This document shows positions 1-6,463 of a DNA stretch of 7,970 bases, one piece after another (position 1 is the stretch's first letter; each line of letters starts with the position of its first letter). A model generated the notes under the pieces. The model did not search any database. It had not been told where the DNA came from and was given only the letters and a program-made list of their open reading frames with translations. Source of the DNA: Caldisericota bacterium (GTDB taxonomy: Bacteria; Caldisericota; Caldisericia; Caldisericales; Caldisericaceae); contig DAOWNX010000029.1 in NCBI GenBank assembly GCA_030642335.1, positions 1 through 7,970 of the forward strand, written 5' to 3'. The position numbers and the translations under genes are program-made.

Positions 1-6
1 GATTAC

Positions 7-38
7 AAAAAATCTTAAGAGAATAAAATTTTAAAGAT
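7..38 (-). terminator. weak candidate terminator after alr
   Basis: Immediately after the alr stop codon the minus-strand RNA can form an imperfect AT-rich stem (forward arms 12-18 and 31-38, one bulged base, roughly 12-nt loop) followed by six U (forward 7-12). Only one G-C pair is present, so stability should be low. This is a possible terminator on layout alone; no alternative is visible before the window edge. Confidence 0.22.
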
Positions 39-1165
39 CAATATTTCTTTACATGACTATTATAGATAAAAGTACGTGGAATCCGCCCACCAATTCTTGA
101 AACAATTTCATAATTTATTGTGTTTATCTTTTTGGCAATTTCGTAAGGTGTTATTACCTCTTCCCCTTGCTTTCCAATAAGAACTACCTCATTCCCGGGG
201 TGAATATAAGGAAAGTCAGTAACATCAATCATCATCTGATCCATTGTAATATTGCCGATGATTCTCGCTCGCCTCTTTTTAATTAATACCTCGCCAATAT
301 TCGATAAAGATCTTGAATATCCATCCGCGTAACCAACAGGCAAAGTTGCAATCAAAGTTTCTTTTGTTGTTATATATGCCCTACCATAACTGATAGCAGT
401 TCCTTTAGGAACCAACCGGGAATAAATTGCCCTGGTTTTGAAATTCATAATCGGCTCAAACTGTTTAATTGGCTCATCAAGCGGAGTTAAGCCATATAGA
501 AGCAGACCGGGACGCACTGCATTAAAATAGCTTCTTTTTAAATTTAGTATGGCAGCGCTATTTGCTGCATGTATAATGGGAGGCAATACCCCTTTTTTCT
601 TAATCTTATCTAAAATCTTTTCAAAAACATTTAACTGCTCATTTGCATAGCATGTATCTGAATCAACAGTGGATAAATGTGTATATATTCCCTGTAAAGC
701 AACATTAGGGAGAACAGATAATGCATCGATAATTTCAGGTACTTCCTCCGGAGCCACTCCTATCCTTCCCATTCCGGTATCCACGTTTATATGAATGTTC
801 AGTACACGATCTCCCCTATATTCCCCTAATCTTTTAATAAAGCGTTTATCAAAAAGTGTCACTGGAATGCTAAATTTTGCTGCAACAGGCAAAGCAGATG
901 GGACTACGTAGCCAAGAACAAGAATTGATGCTTTAATTCCATTTTCTCTGAGCTTTAATGCTTCTTCAAAGGAAGCAACAGATAATGCATAGATTCCTTC
1001 TTTCTCAAGTATTTTAGAAACTTCTACAGCCCCATGTCCATACGCATCTGCTTTTACAGCTCCAATTATTTTTCGCTTGCCAACGATTCGTTTTATTCTA
1101 TGAAAATTTTTCTTTAATTTATTTAAATCAATTTCCACCCAGGTTGGTCGAGCAAATCTTCCCAT
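38..1165 (-). CDS. alr: alanine racemase (PLP-dependent)
   Basis: Interconverts L- and D-alanine in the cytoplasm, supplying D-Ala for peptidoglycan. The 375 residues match the usual family length (about 360-390). The N-terminal TIM barrel carries the PLP lysine K38 in KADAYGHG (residues 38-45), followed by VDTGMGR (128-134) and the HAANSAA stretch near 199. The C-terminal beta domain holds the second catalytic base Y260 in ISYGRAY and the MDQ motif at 308-310. The start ATG has a strong AAGGAGG four bases upstream (1170-1176 on the forward strand). One oddity: the residue before VDTGMGR, a carbamylated lysine in well-studied Alr enzymes, is Asn127. The gene is monocistronic in view and divergent from surE. 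Identification is secure from the motifs. Confidence 0.97.
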   Translation of the reverse strand: MGRFARPTWVEIDLNKLKKNFHRIKRIVGKRKIIGAVKADAYGHGAVEVSKILEKEGIYALSVASFEEALKLRENGIKASILVLGYVVPSALPVAAKFSIPVTLFDKRFIKRLGEYRGDRVLNIHINVDTGMGRIGVAPEEVPEIIDALSVLPNVALQGIYTHLSTVDSDTCYANEQLNVFEKILDKIKKKGVLPPIIHAANSAAILNLKRSYFNAVRPGLLLYGLTPLDEPIKQFEPIMNFKTRAIYSRLVPKGTAISYGRAYITTKETLIATLPVGYADGYSRSLSNIGEVLIKKRRARIIGNITMDQMMIDVTDFPYIHPGNEVVLIGKQGEEVITPYEIAKKINTINYEIVSRIGGRIPRTFIYNSHVKKY

Positions 1166-1174
1166 ATATCCTCC

Positions 1175-1202
1175 TTGAAAAAAGTTAATTAAAGTATATC
1201 AT
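1175..1202 (+). promoter_or_regulatory. candidate surE operon promoter
   Basis: TTGAAA (1175-1180, 5/6 to the -35 consensus) and TATCAT (1197-1202, 5/6 to the -10 consensus) are separated by 16 bp. Initiation would fall near 1209, leaving a leader of about 25 nt before surE. The region is AT-rich, so chance matches are likely. The position between divergent genes, with no other room for a surE promoter, supports it. Confidence 0.42.
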
Positions 1203-1220
1203 TAGATAAATAAATATAAA
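1193..1220 (-). promoter_or_regulatory. candidate alr promoter (extended -10)
   Basis: On the minus strand TGATATACT gives an extended -10 (TGn followed by TATACT, 5/6 match; forward 1193-1201). A weak TTTATA -35 lies 16 bp further upstream (forward 1215-1220). It lies just ahead of the alr Shine-Dalgarno. Its -10 box overlaps by two bases that of the candidate surE promoter on the other strand, so both could not be occupied by polymerase at once. Based on consensus matching only. Confidence 0.42.
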
Positions 1221-1222
1221 AT

Positions 1223-1230
1223 GGGGGGGG
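1223..1230 (+). promoter_or_regulatory. poly-G(8) ribosome-binding region of surE
   Basis: Eight consecutive G precede the surE ATG by three bases (TAG, 1231-1233). They replace a normal Shine-Dalgarno and can pair with the CCUCC anti-SD, partly through G-U wobble. The TAG directly before ATG 1234 is in frame with surE, so translation cannot start further upstream and the start is fixed. The three-base spacer is shorter than usual if the last G's are used, but pairing can slide along the tract. Confidence 0.6.
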
Positions 1231-1233
1231 TAG

Positions 1234-1992
1234 ATGAAAATAGTTATAACAAATGATGATGGTATTGACGCGGAAGGCATCAAATCCCTTACAAAAGCAA
1301 TCTCAAAATTAGGAGAGGTCTACGTAATAGCCCCAAAAACACCTCAAAGCGCAGGGAGTCATTCAACAACCCTGCATAAACCAGTACGAGTAGAAGAATA
1401 TTCGCTCAATTTTGGTGAAAAGAAAGCAATGAGCGTATCAGGTTCCCCCGCCGATTGCGTGCTACTTGCAGTGGACGTATTGGTAAAAGGAAAGATAGAC
1501 CTTATTGTGTCCGGCATAAATGAAGGACCAAACATTGGAAGTGATGTAATTTATTCTGGCACCGTAGCAGGCGCAAGAGAAGGTTTCCTAAATGGAATAC
1601 CTTCAATTGCTATATCTCTCGCTGCTTACAAAAACTTAAATTTTGATGTTGCAAGTAAATTTTCTTATCTCTTTGTAAAAACGGTGTTGGAGAAAAAAAT
1701 TAAGAATATTTATTTCAACATTAACATCCCAAATCTTCCTCAGCAAGAAATAAAAGGAGTCAAATTTGCAAAACAAGGAAACAGAAGTTACAAAGATCGC
1801 GTATTTAAGGGAAAAGATCCATTCGGAAAAACATACTACTGGATCGGAGGAACAGTAGTTAAGGATAATGAAAAAAATACTGACAATGAAGCCATAAAAA
1901 ATGGATTTATTTCGATAACTCCAATGTCAACAGACATGACAGACTATTCAGCGCTTAAAGAAATAAAAAAATGGGAAATACATTTTCCATAG
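1234..1992 (+). CDS. surE: SurE 5'/3'-nucleotidase (survival protein)
   Basis: Metal-dependent phosphatase acting on nucleoside 5'- and 3'-monophosphates; some homologues also cleave short polyphosphate. Cytoplasmic. The 252 residues are typical. The active-site signature is complete: TNDDG at 6-10 with D8 and D9 as metal ligands, S39 in APKTPQSAG, SGSPADC at 69-75, and N96 in SGINEGPNIG, followed by the YSGTVAGAREG segment that shapes the pocket. The start is fixed by an in-frame TAG just upstream. First gene of a plus-strand unit; its stop codon TAG (1990-1992) overlaps the AGGAGG of the next gene, implying co-transcription and probable translational coupling. In many bacteria surE lies near pcm or rpoS; here it is instead joined to a cation-transport pair. 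Function is secure, physiological substrate unknown. Confidence 0.96.
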   Translation: MKIVITNDDGIDAEGIKSLTKAISKLGEVYVIAPKTPQSAGSHSTTLHKPVRVEEYSLNFGEKKAMSVSGSPADCVLLAVDVLVKGKIDLIVSGINEGPNIGSDVIYSGTVAGAREGFLNGIPSIAISLAAYKNLNFDVASKFSYLFVKTVLEKKIKNIYFNINIPNLPQQEIKGVKFAKQGNRSYKDRVFKGKDPFGKTYYWIGGTVVKDNEKNTDNEAIKNGFISITPMSTDMTDYSALKEIKKWEIHFP

Positions 1993-1996
1993 GAGG
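1991..1996 (+). promoter_or_regulatory. Shine-Dalgarno that decides the downstream start
   Basis: AGGAGG sits seven bases before ATG 2004 and shares its first two bases with the surE stop codon. An earlier in-frame ATG at 1971 lies inside surE without such a site, so 2004 is the chosen start of the PhoU/TrkA-C gene. Confidence 0.85.
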
Positions 1997-2003
1997 AAGA
2001 AAT

Positions 2004-2564
2004 ATGAAAAGTGTAAAAGAGGTTTTATACACACTTAAAACATTTTCTGAGCTCGTTGTCACGCTCGGATACGCTGCAATTTTGCAAAATGATGTTGAAC
2101 TTGCCATGGAAGCGACATATATAAAAGATAAAATCCGCGCATTAAGTTACGATATGCGGATTTCAACAATATATGCCGCAAAAACAGCAAGAGACAGCAG
2201 AGTAGAAATTCCTCAACTCGCTTCACTCCTGCAAGTTGGCGTTGCTGCTAAAGAAATAAGCGATGGGATAGATGATCTTGTAGACATTGTAATACGAGGC
2301 GGAGGAGCTCACCCTGTTCTGCGCTCCATATATGGAATGGAAGGTTTTGTTATAAGGATAAAAATCGAAAAAGGGAGTAAAGTAATTGGAAAAAACTTAA
2401 AACAACTTAATATTGAAAAATTTGAATTCGCTCCTCTCTTTATAAAAAAAGATACTGAATATTTACTGGATCAATTAGATGAAATTGAACTAGAAGAAGA
2501 AGATATTGTCCTGTTAAAAGGCGTTGAAAATAAAAACGAACAAGCAAAGGCACTCTTCAAGTAA
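2004..2564 (+). CDS. PhoU-like + TrkA-C (RCK_C) regulatory protein, COG3273-like
   Basis: A soluble 186-residue protein with no membrane segment. Residues 1 to about 95 are helical and resemble a PhoU-type bundle (start MKSVKEVLYTLKTFSEL; long helices with KDKIRALSYDMRIST near 41-55). Residues about 105-175 resemble an RCK_C/TrkA-C domain (GFVIRIKIEKGSKVIGKNLK, then DQLDEIELEEEDIVLLKG), the module that binds small ligands or ions and gates K+ and divalent-cation transporters. The last 41 bases overlap the MgtE-type permease gene, so the two are almost certainly made together and probably interact. From memory this domain order matches COG3273, known mostly from archaea and often beside an MgtE-type permease (COG1824). 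Acidic residues are dense at 154-166. Domain assignments come from pattern recognition; the ligand is unknown. Confidence 0.82.
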   Translation: MKSVKEVLYTLKTFSELVVTLGYAAILQNDVELAMEATYIKDKIRALSYDMRISTIYAAKTARDSRVEIPQLASLLQVGVAAKEISDGIDDLVDIVIRGGGAHPVLRSIYGMEGFVIRIKIEKGSKVIGKNLKQLNIEKFEFAPLFIKKDTEYLLDQLDEIELEEEDIVLLKGVENKNEQAKALFK

Positions 2565-3786
2565 ACGAATTTCTTTTCCACAAAATTCTCTTAAAAGTAT
2601 ACTCACACAATCGCTTTTTGTATTACTCCTTTCTGTAATTGGAGAAAGTGTTACTGGTTTTATACTTACTGGAATGGAAAACAAACTCTCGGCACTACCC
2701 GGCCTTATTATCCTGGTGCCAGCAATGACAGATCTCAAGGGAAATGTAGGAGCAGCGTTCGGTGAACGACTCAGTACAATGCTACATTTAGGTCTTGTAA
2801 AACCAATTACAAAAGTGAACAATGCCATAAAACACAACATCCTTGCGTCTTTTACCTTGACTGTGTCTGGAGCATTTTTAATAGGTATTTCTGCGGCAGC
2901 CATTTCTAACCTACTACAAATAAAAACTATAGGAGTTATAAGGCTTAGTATGATCTCTACCACAGCAGGAATTATTTCTTCTGTATTACTCCTGCCACTT
3001 GTTTTTGTATTTGTTTTTACATCCTTTCGACATCACATAGACCCTGATAATATTATCGCTCCTATGCTTCCTGTAATAGGAGATATCATCACCGTATCCG
3101 CAATTCTTATAAGCACCATTTTAGTAATGAAACTTTTACCCATAAAACCCGTTATCCTTGTTTTACTTGCAGTTCTTCCTTTTGTAAGCGGATTTGCAAA
3201 AAAGAATAAAAGAAGAAGAAATAAACTACCAAAAAGATATCGTTATTTTCCAATCATAAAACAAAGTTTGCCCATATTAATATTCTGTTTTGCGATAGGT
3301 ATCACGTCAGGTATATTTCTGCAGAATGCAAGAAAAATTTTTTTAATATACCCAGCATTACTTGCTCTGATTCCTCAAGTAGTTGCACAAGGAGGATCAA
3401 TTGGAGGCATAGTAGGGTCAAGAGTTTCAACTGCTTTATATTTAGGAAACGCGCAACCATTTAAGCTCGGTAGGGAAGTAAGAAAAAATTTTACAGCAGG
3501 CATAATAATGGGATTAGTTGTCGCTTCTCTTGTAGGAATTGCTTCACTTATAATCATTTATATTACTAAAGTTAATGCCCCTCCACTTACTCAAACATTT
3601 CTTGTAGCCTTCCTATCTCTATTTATTCTTTCCACTCTTATGTCGGTAATTGCAATATTTATTTCTTTTTTCTCATTCAAGATTGGTATGGATCCAAGCA
3701 ATGTTGTAATACCGGTAATAACAAGTATAGGAGACATAACAGGAATAATTGTATTGCTTGCTATGATAAAAGTATTTATTTTTTGA
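2524..3786 (+). CDS. duplicated-domain MgtE/SLC41-type divalent cation permease, COG1824-like
   Basis: Polytopic membrane protein of 420 residues, predicted to move Mg2+ or another divalent cation. It consists of two tandem homologous halves offset by about 217 residues. Half one has PGLIILVP (59-66), ERLSTMLHLG (81-90), DPDN (173-176) and GD at 186-187. Half two has PALLALIP (277-284), SRVSTALYLG (299-308), DPSN (390-393) and GD at 403-404. The polar glycine-rich loop and GD aspartate correspond to the ion pathway of MgtE channels. A basic linker (226-240, KKNKRRRNK) joins the halves. It lacks the N and CBS regulatory domains of classical bacterial MgtE; the preceding RCK_C protein may replace them. 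Start: TTG 2524, because a frame stop lies at 2515-2517 and the next usable start is ATG at residue 51, which would delete the first membrane helix. No strong Shine-Dalgarno; probably coupled to the upstream gene. Confidence 0.85.
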   Translation: MKIKTNKQRHSSSKRISFPQNSLKSILTQSLFVLLLSVIGESVTGFILTGMENKLSALPGLIILVPAMTDLKGNVGAAFGERLSTMLHLGLVKPITKVNNAIKHNILASFTLTVSGAFLIGISAAAISNLLQIKTIGVIRLSMISTTAGIISSVLLLPLVFVFVFTSFRHHIDPDNIIAPMLPVIGDIITVSAILISTILVMKLLPIKPVILVLLAVLPFVSGFAKKNKRRRNKLPKRYRYFPIIKQSLPILIFCFAIGITSGIFLQNARKIFLIYPALLALIPQVVAQGGSIGGIVGSRVSTALYLGNAQPFKLGREVRKNFTAGIIMGLVVASLVGIASLIIIYITKVNAPPLTQTFLVAFLSLFILSTLMSVIAIFISFFSFKIGMDPSNVVIPVITSIGDITGIIVLLAMIKVFIF

Positions 3787-3900
3787 TATACTACACTTTG
3801 ACTAAAAATATTATGCATTAAAATAGTACAATATACTGCCCAAGATAGTGCTGACTGAAATTTTTAAATCGTTTTTACCTTAATTTATACCGACTAAAAA
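3787..3900. other. convergent intergenic spacer, no clear terminator
   Basis: AT-rich 114-bp spacer between the ends of the permease gene and the M24 peptidase gene. I looked on both strands for a GC-rich stem followed by a U tract and found only very short stems, such as AGTA/TACT around 3826-3838. A 10-bp direct repeat, GACTAAAAAT, begins at 3800 and again near 3893. Transcription must end here in both directions, but no intrinsic terminator can be supported. Confidence 0.5.
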
Positions 3901-4968
3901 TTAAACTATATATATCTCGCGAGGAAGCTCTGTTAAAATTACGCTACTTTCTTTGCCGACAAGCATGGTGTCTTCCACCCGTATGCCAAACTTTTCCGGC
4001 AAATACACACCTGGTTCAACGGTTATTACCATATTCTCATCTAGAATAGTTTTTGAATCAGCATTCAAGCGTGGAGATTCATGAATTTCAAGCCCTACTC
4101 CATGTCCCAATCCATGAATAAAATAATCTCCGTATCCTTCATCCTGGATAAATTTTCTTACCTTTATATCAACTTCTGATGCGCTTATTCCCTTTTGCAC
4201 AAAATTCCTGCCAATCTCTTGAGCTTTTCTTACTACTTCAAATACTTTTTTCTCTTCTCCTGTCGGCTCTCCCACGCAAACCATTCTTGTAGTATCAGAA
4301 GCATATCCATCAAAAAATACCCCGAAATCCATCACAATAAGTTCATGCGGGATTATCTTTTTGTTAGAAGCAAGGCCATGAGGGAGAGCGCCTCTCTTAC
4401 CTGACGCAACAATAGTATCAAAAGACGGTTTTAATCCGCCATTTCTTTTAAATCTATATTCCAGCTCACTTGCAATATCTCTTTCGGTAATTCCTTCCTT
4501 TATAACAGCAAGCGTTTCGCTAAAAGATTTTGAAGAAATCGCACAAGCTTTCTTTATTTTTTCTACTTCTTGCAAATCTTTTACAATTCGCAGATCTTCA
4601 ACTACATTGTCTAAAAATACGATCCTTAAAAATGAAAGAGAAGAAAGTGAGAGATATAAATCGAGTGTCATCCGATTTTTCTCAACTCCAAGCCAATGCA
4701 CTTTCTCTTTAAGAAGGAGGTCTTTAAGATAATTGATAAATGGTGCTTTGTACTCCAATACTTCTACCCCTTCAAAAACTTCTCCTACTGCCTGAACGGT
4801 AAATCGGGAGTCTACAATCAAAAATAATTTATTACTTGCTACAAGTAAAAAAGCATCTTCCCCTGTAAAATTTGTCAGATAACGAATATTTGGAGTTGCA
4901 GTAATTAAGAAAGCATCGATATTATTTCCATTAAACTGCTCTAATAAATTATCTAATCTTTTTGACAT
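3901..4968 (-). CDS. M24 family metallopeptidase (Xaa-Pro dipeptidase/aminopeptidase type)
   Basis: Cytoplasmic pita-bread peptidase expected to cleave X-Pro bonds in peptides. The 355 residues are typical of the short bacterial PepQ/PepP-like group. An N-terminal creatinase-like domain covers about 1-125 and the catalytic domain about 130-350. All five dinuclear metal ligands are present: D214 (MDFG), D225 (SDTTR), H289 (GLGHGVG), E318 (VEPG) and E332 (RVEDT). The supporting histidines H197 (LPHG) and H296 (IHESP) are there too. Last gene of the pil operon, starting seven bases after the upstream stop with only a weak purine-rich ribosome site. Efp, the usual downstream partner of this peptidase in many bacteria, is absent; the next gene is convergent. 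Catalytic class is secure; Pro specificity is inferred. Confidence 0.93.
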   Translation of the reverse strand: MSKRLDNLLEQFNGNNIDAFLITATPNIRYLTNFTGEDAFLLVASNKLFLIVDSRFTVQAVGEVFEGVEVLEYKAPFINYLKDLLLKEKVHWLGVEKNRMTLDLYLSLSSLSFLRIVFLDNVVEDLRIVKDLQEVEKIKKACAISSKSFSETLAVIKEGITERDIASELEYRFKRNGGLKPSFDTIVASGKRGALPHGLASNKKIIPHELIVMDFGVFFDGYASDTTRMVCVGEPTGEEKKVFEVVRKAQEIGRNFVQKGISASEVDIKVRKFIQDEGYGDYFIHGLGHGVGLEIHESPRLNADSKTILDENMVITVEPGVYLPEKFGIRVEDTMLVGKESSVILTELPREIYIV

Positions 4969-4975
4969 TCTCTTT

Positions 4976-5278
4976 CTACTCGAATGGATTTTGTTTTCCT
5001 ATCTCTTCTTCTGGAGCATCCAGCGGAGGTATTACAATGGCCCTATCCTGTAGCTGTTTATCCACAAGCTCTATATCTCCTCGTGTTATCTTTGGTATCT
5101 CTGCTACAGGTAAAGCTTCTTTCGGAGCAAATAACTTAGGCATAAGATAAAAATTTAAGACAAGAAATACCGCAATAAGAATAAAAACAGTAAACCAGGT
5201 GCCTCTTGAAACAACGGGTTTTCTCCTTCTCCCTTTCTTTTTCGTAGCTACATTTTTATTAACAATTTTCTTGTCCAT
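4976..5278 (-). CDS. small single-pass membrane protein in the pilP position
   Basis: A 100-residue protein of unrecognised family. Residues 1-25 are very basic (KKKGRRRK at 13-20), residues about 27-46 form one hydrophobic helix (TVFILIAVFLVLNFYLM), and the remaining roughly 50 residues are an extracytoplasmic, Pro- and acid-rich tail ending in KQNPFE. This gives an N-in, C-out topology. It follows pilO by 10 bp, with AAGGAG before its ATG. Its place after pilMNO and the terminal NPF-type motif recall PilP/GspC inner-membrane proteins, but PilP is normally about 170-180 residues with a folded beta domain that contacts the secretin; no such domain fits here. It may be a reduced PilP, or an unrelated pilus accessory protein. 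Real coding status is supported by spacing, ribosome site and clear membrane topology. Confidence 0.82.
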   Translation of the reverse strand: MDKKIVNKNVATKKKGRRRKPVVSRGTWFTVFILIAVFLVLNFYLMPKLFAPKEALPVAEIPKITRGDIELVDKQLQDRAIVIPPLDAPEEEIGKQNPFE

Positions 5279-5288
5279 ATGTCACTCC

Positions 5289-5882
5289 TTACTTTCTCTG
5301 GGAGAGATAAATCTCTCCACTAATACTCACATTATATTCCACAGCATAAAAACCAGCACCTGCCGCTGTCGTTCGCGGTTTTACTTTATTAATAGAAAGA
5401 GAATTCACTCGAACAATCTGTGGAAATCGGTATATATGCGTGAGAAAATATCGCACATTATCTAACTTTGTAGCAGTAAAATCCAGTGTAAACGGTGCCG
5501 TGTCTGCAGAAGCTTGTTGGTTTTTACTCGCTTTTGGGAAATTAAGTGAAGTATAATTTATGCCACATATCGTGCCTGTCACAAGGAATTCTTCCCCGAA
5601 TACAAAATCATTTCTTTCAATAGGCAACACTTCTTGTAGTTGCAAAATACGGTCTTCCATAAAATCATTATCATTTACGAGAAGATTCATTTTTCTGTTC
5701 GCAAGATTAAGTAAAGAAAGTTTCTGTTCCCGTTCCACTATTTCAGCATTCAAATCGTTTATTTCTTGAAATTGAGGTTTTAATAGAAACCAGTAGAACG
5801 CAAATGCAATAATTAAATAGATTATTATCATCAAAACAAACTTAGTTTTAGGATTACTTAAACTGAAATTAACGTCTTTCAT
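5289..5882 (-). CDS. pilO: type IV pilus inner-membrane platform protein PilO
   Basis: 197-residue bitopic protein of the T4P alignment complex that pairs with PilN. It has a short cytoplasmic N-terminus, a membrane helix at about 15-34 (VLMIIIYLIIAFAFYWFLL), a coiled coil at about 36-82 (INDLNAEIVEREQKLSLL) and a periplasmic ferredoxin-like domain from about 85 ending in VEYNVSISGEIYL. The start is ATG 5880-5882, which overlaps the pilN stop as ATGA and is preceded by GGGATGA. In-frame ATGs 16 and 6 codons upstream lie within pilN and are less likely. The order pilM-pilN-pilO and the domain layout make the call firm although sequence conservation in this family is low. Confidence 0.9.
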   Translation of the reverse strand: MKDVNFSLSNPKTKFVLMIIIYLIIAFAFYWFLLKPQFQEINDLNAEIVEREQKLSLLNLANRKMNLLVNDNDFMEDRILQLQEVLPIERNDFVFGEEFLVTGTICGINYTSLNFPKASKNQQASADTAPFTLDFTATKLDNVRYFLTHIYRFPQIVRVNSLSINKVKPRTTAAGAGFYAVEYNVSISGEIYLSQRK

Positions 5883-6460
5883 TTCATCATCCCTTTCCAT
5901 TGGAAGGAAATAGTAAATGTCGGGTACCATTTCTCCTTATTCCCAGCAAGTTCCGATTCTTTAGGAAACGGTATAGAGTAATCTTCTAACGTTAATTGCA
6001 TAAAATTCTCATTCTGTGAAAGAGCATTAAATGTCCATGCAAGTTTTTGGAAATCTACTGCATGCCCAGTTATCTTGACTAAATTTGTTTTTCGGTCAAC
6101 TTCTATTAAATTTAACACGGCATCTTTTGGCATAAACAAAGCAATTTCATTAATTAAATCATTCCATACAGCCTGCTGGCCAGTAAGAGAAGGAATTGTC
6201 GTTTCATAATAAAGAAGATTGCTACTTAAAGCAGCTCGCTCATCTAGAATTTTTTGTACGTTCTTTAAGGCATCAATTTGGGTATTGACACTGTCAAGAT
6301 AATTTGTTCTCTGAATCTTTGTATAGACATTACTCGCATATATCCCAACTAGTAGAAGGACAACTGTAATCCCTATAAAAAGAATTTGCTTTCCTTCCCT
6401 TGAAAGCCGTTTTCTCCTTGCCTTACTTGGCAATAAATTGATATCTACGATTTCATTCAT
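5879..6460 (-). CDS. pilN: type IV pilus platform protein PilN
   Basis: 193-residue bitopic membrane protein. The cytoplasmic N-terminus carries DINLLP (6-11), the conserved peptide that docks in a groove of PilM, followed by a basic patch (KARRKRLSREGK) and a membrane helix at about 25-43. After it come a coiled coil at about 48-80 and a periplasmic ferredoxin-like domain with ILN/ITG-type strands near 115-133 (AVLNLIEVDRKTNLVKITGHA), as usual for PilN. It starts three bases after the pilM stop; the ribosome site GGGATGA spans the pilM stop codon, so translation is likely coupled. Its TGA forms an ATGA overlap with pilO. Identification rests on the INLLP motif plus operon order and is strong. 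Confidence 0.95.
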   Translation of the reverse strand: MNEIVDINLLPSKARRKRLSREGKQILFIGITVVLLLVGIYASNVYTKIQRTNYLDSVNTQIDALKNVQKILDERAALSSNLLYYETTIPSLTGQQAVWNDLINEIALFMPKDAVLNLIEVDRKTNLVKITGHAVDFQKLAWTFNALSQNENFMQLTLEDYSIPFPKESELAGNKEKWYPTFTISFQWKGMMK

Positions 6461-6463
6461 GTC

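Noticed and set aside
1221..1256. Eleven-codon leader peptide beginning at ATG 1221
   Set aside because: It has no ribosome site of its own, reads through the G8 tract, and overlaps surE out of frame; probably chance.
1971..2003. Eleven-residue N-terminal extension of the PhoU/TrkA-C protein
   Set aside because: It would overlap surE, has no Shine-Dalgarno, and AGGAGG is ideally placed for ATG 2004.
2514..2963. 149-residue minus-strand open frame
   Set aside because: It lies wholly opposite the permease gene, whose duplicated MgtE motifs are clear, and has no family features or ribosome site.
3375..3818. Two short minus-strand open frames (60 and 75 residues)
   Set aside because: Antisense shadows of the second MgtE half; low-complexity hydrophobic composition mirrors the coding strand.
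3798..3824. TTGACT/TAAAAT promoter-like pair in the convergent spacer
   Set aside because: Spacing is only 15 bp, there is no plus-strand gene downstream, and AT-rich DNA gives such matches often; at most an antisense transcript start.
4195..5769. Several short plus-strand open frames opposite the peptidase and pilO/pilP-position genes
   Set aside because: Composition is Ser/Phe/Leu-rich, typical of reverse-strand reading, with no ribosome sites or recognisable motifs.
5883..5930. Sixteen-residue N-terminal extension of PilO
   Set aside because: It would overlap pilN by over 50 bases, while the ATGA junction with a GGGATGA site like that of pilN supports the later start.
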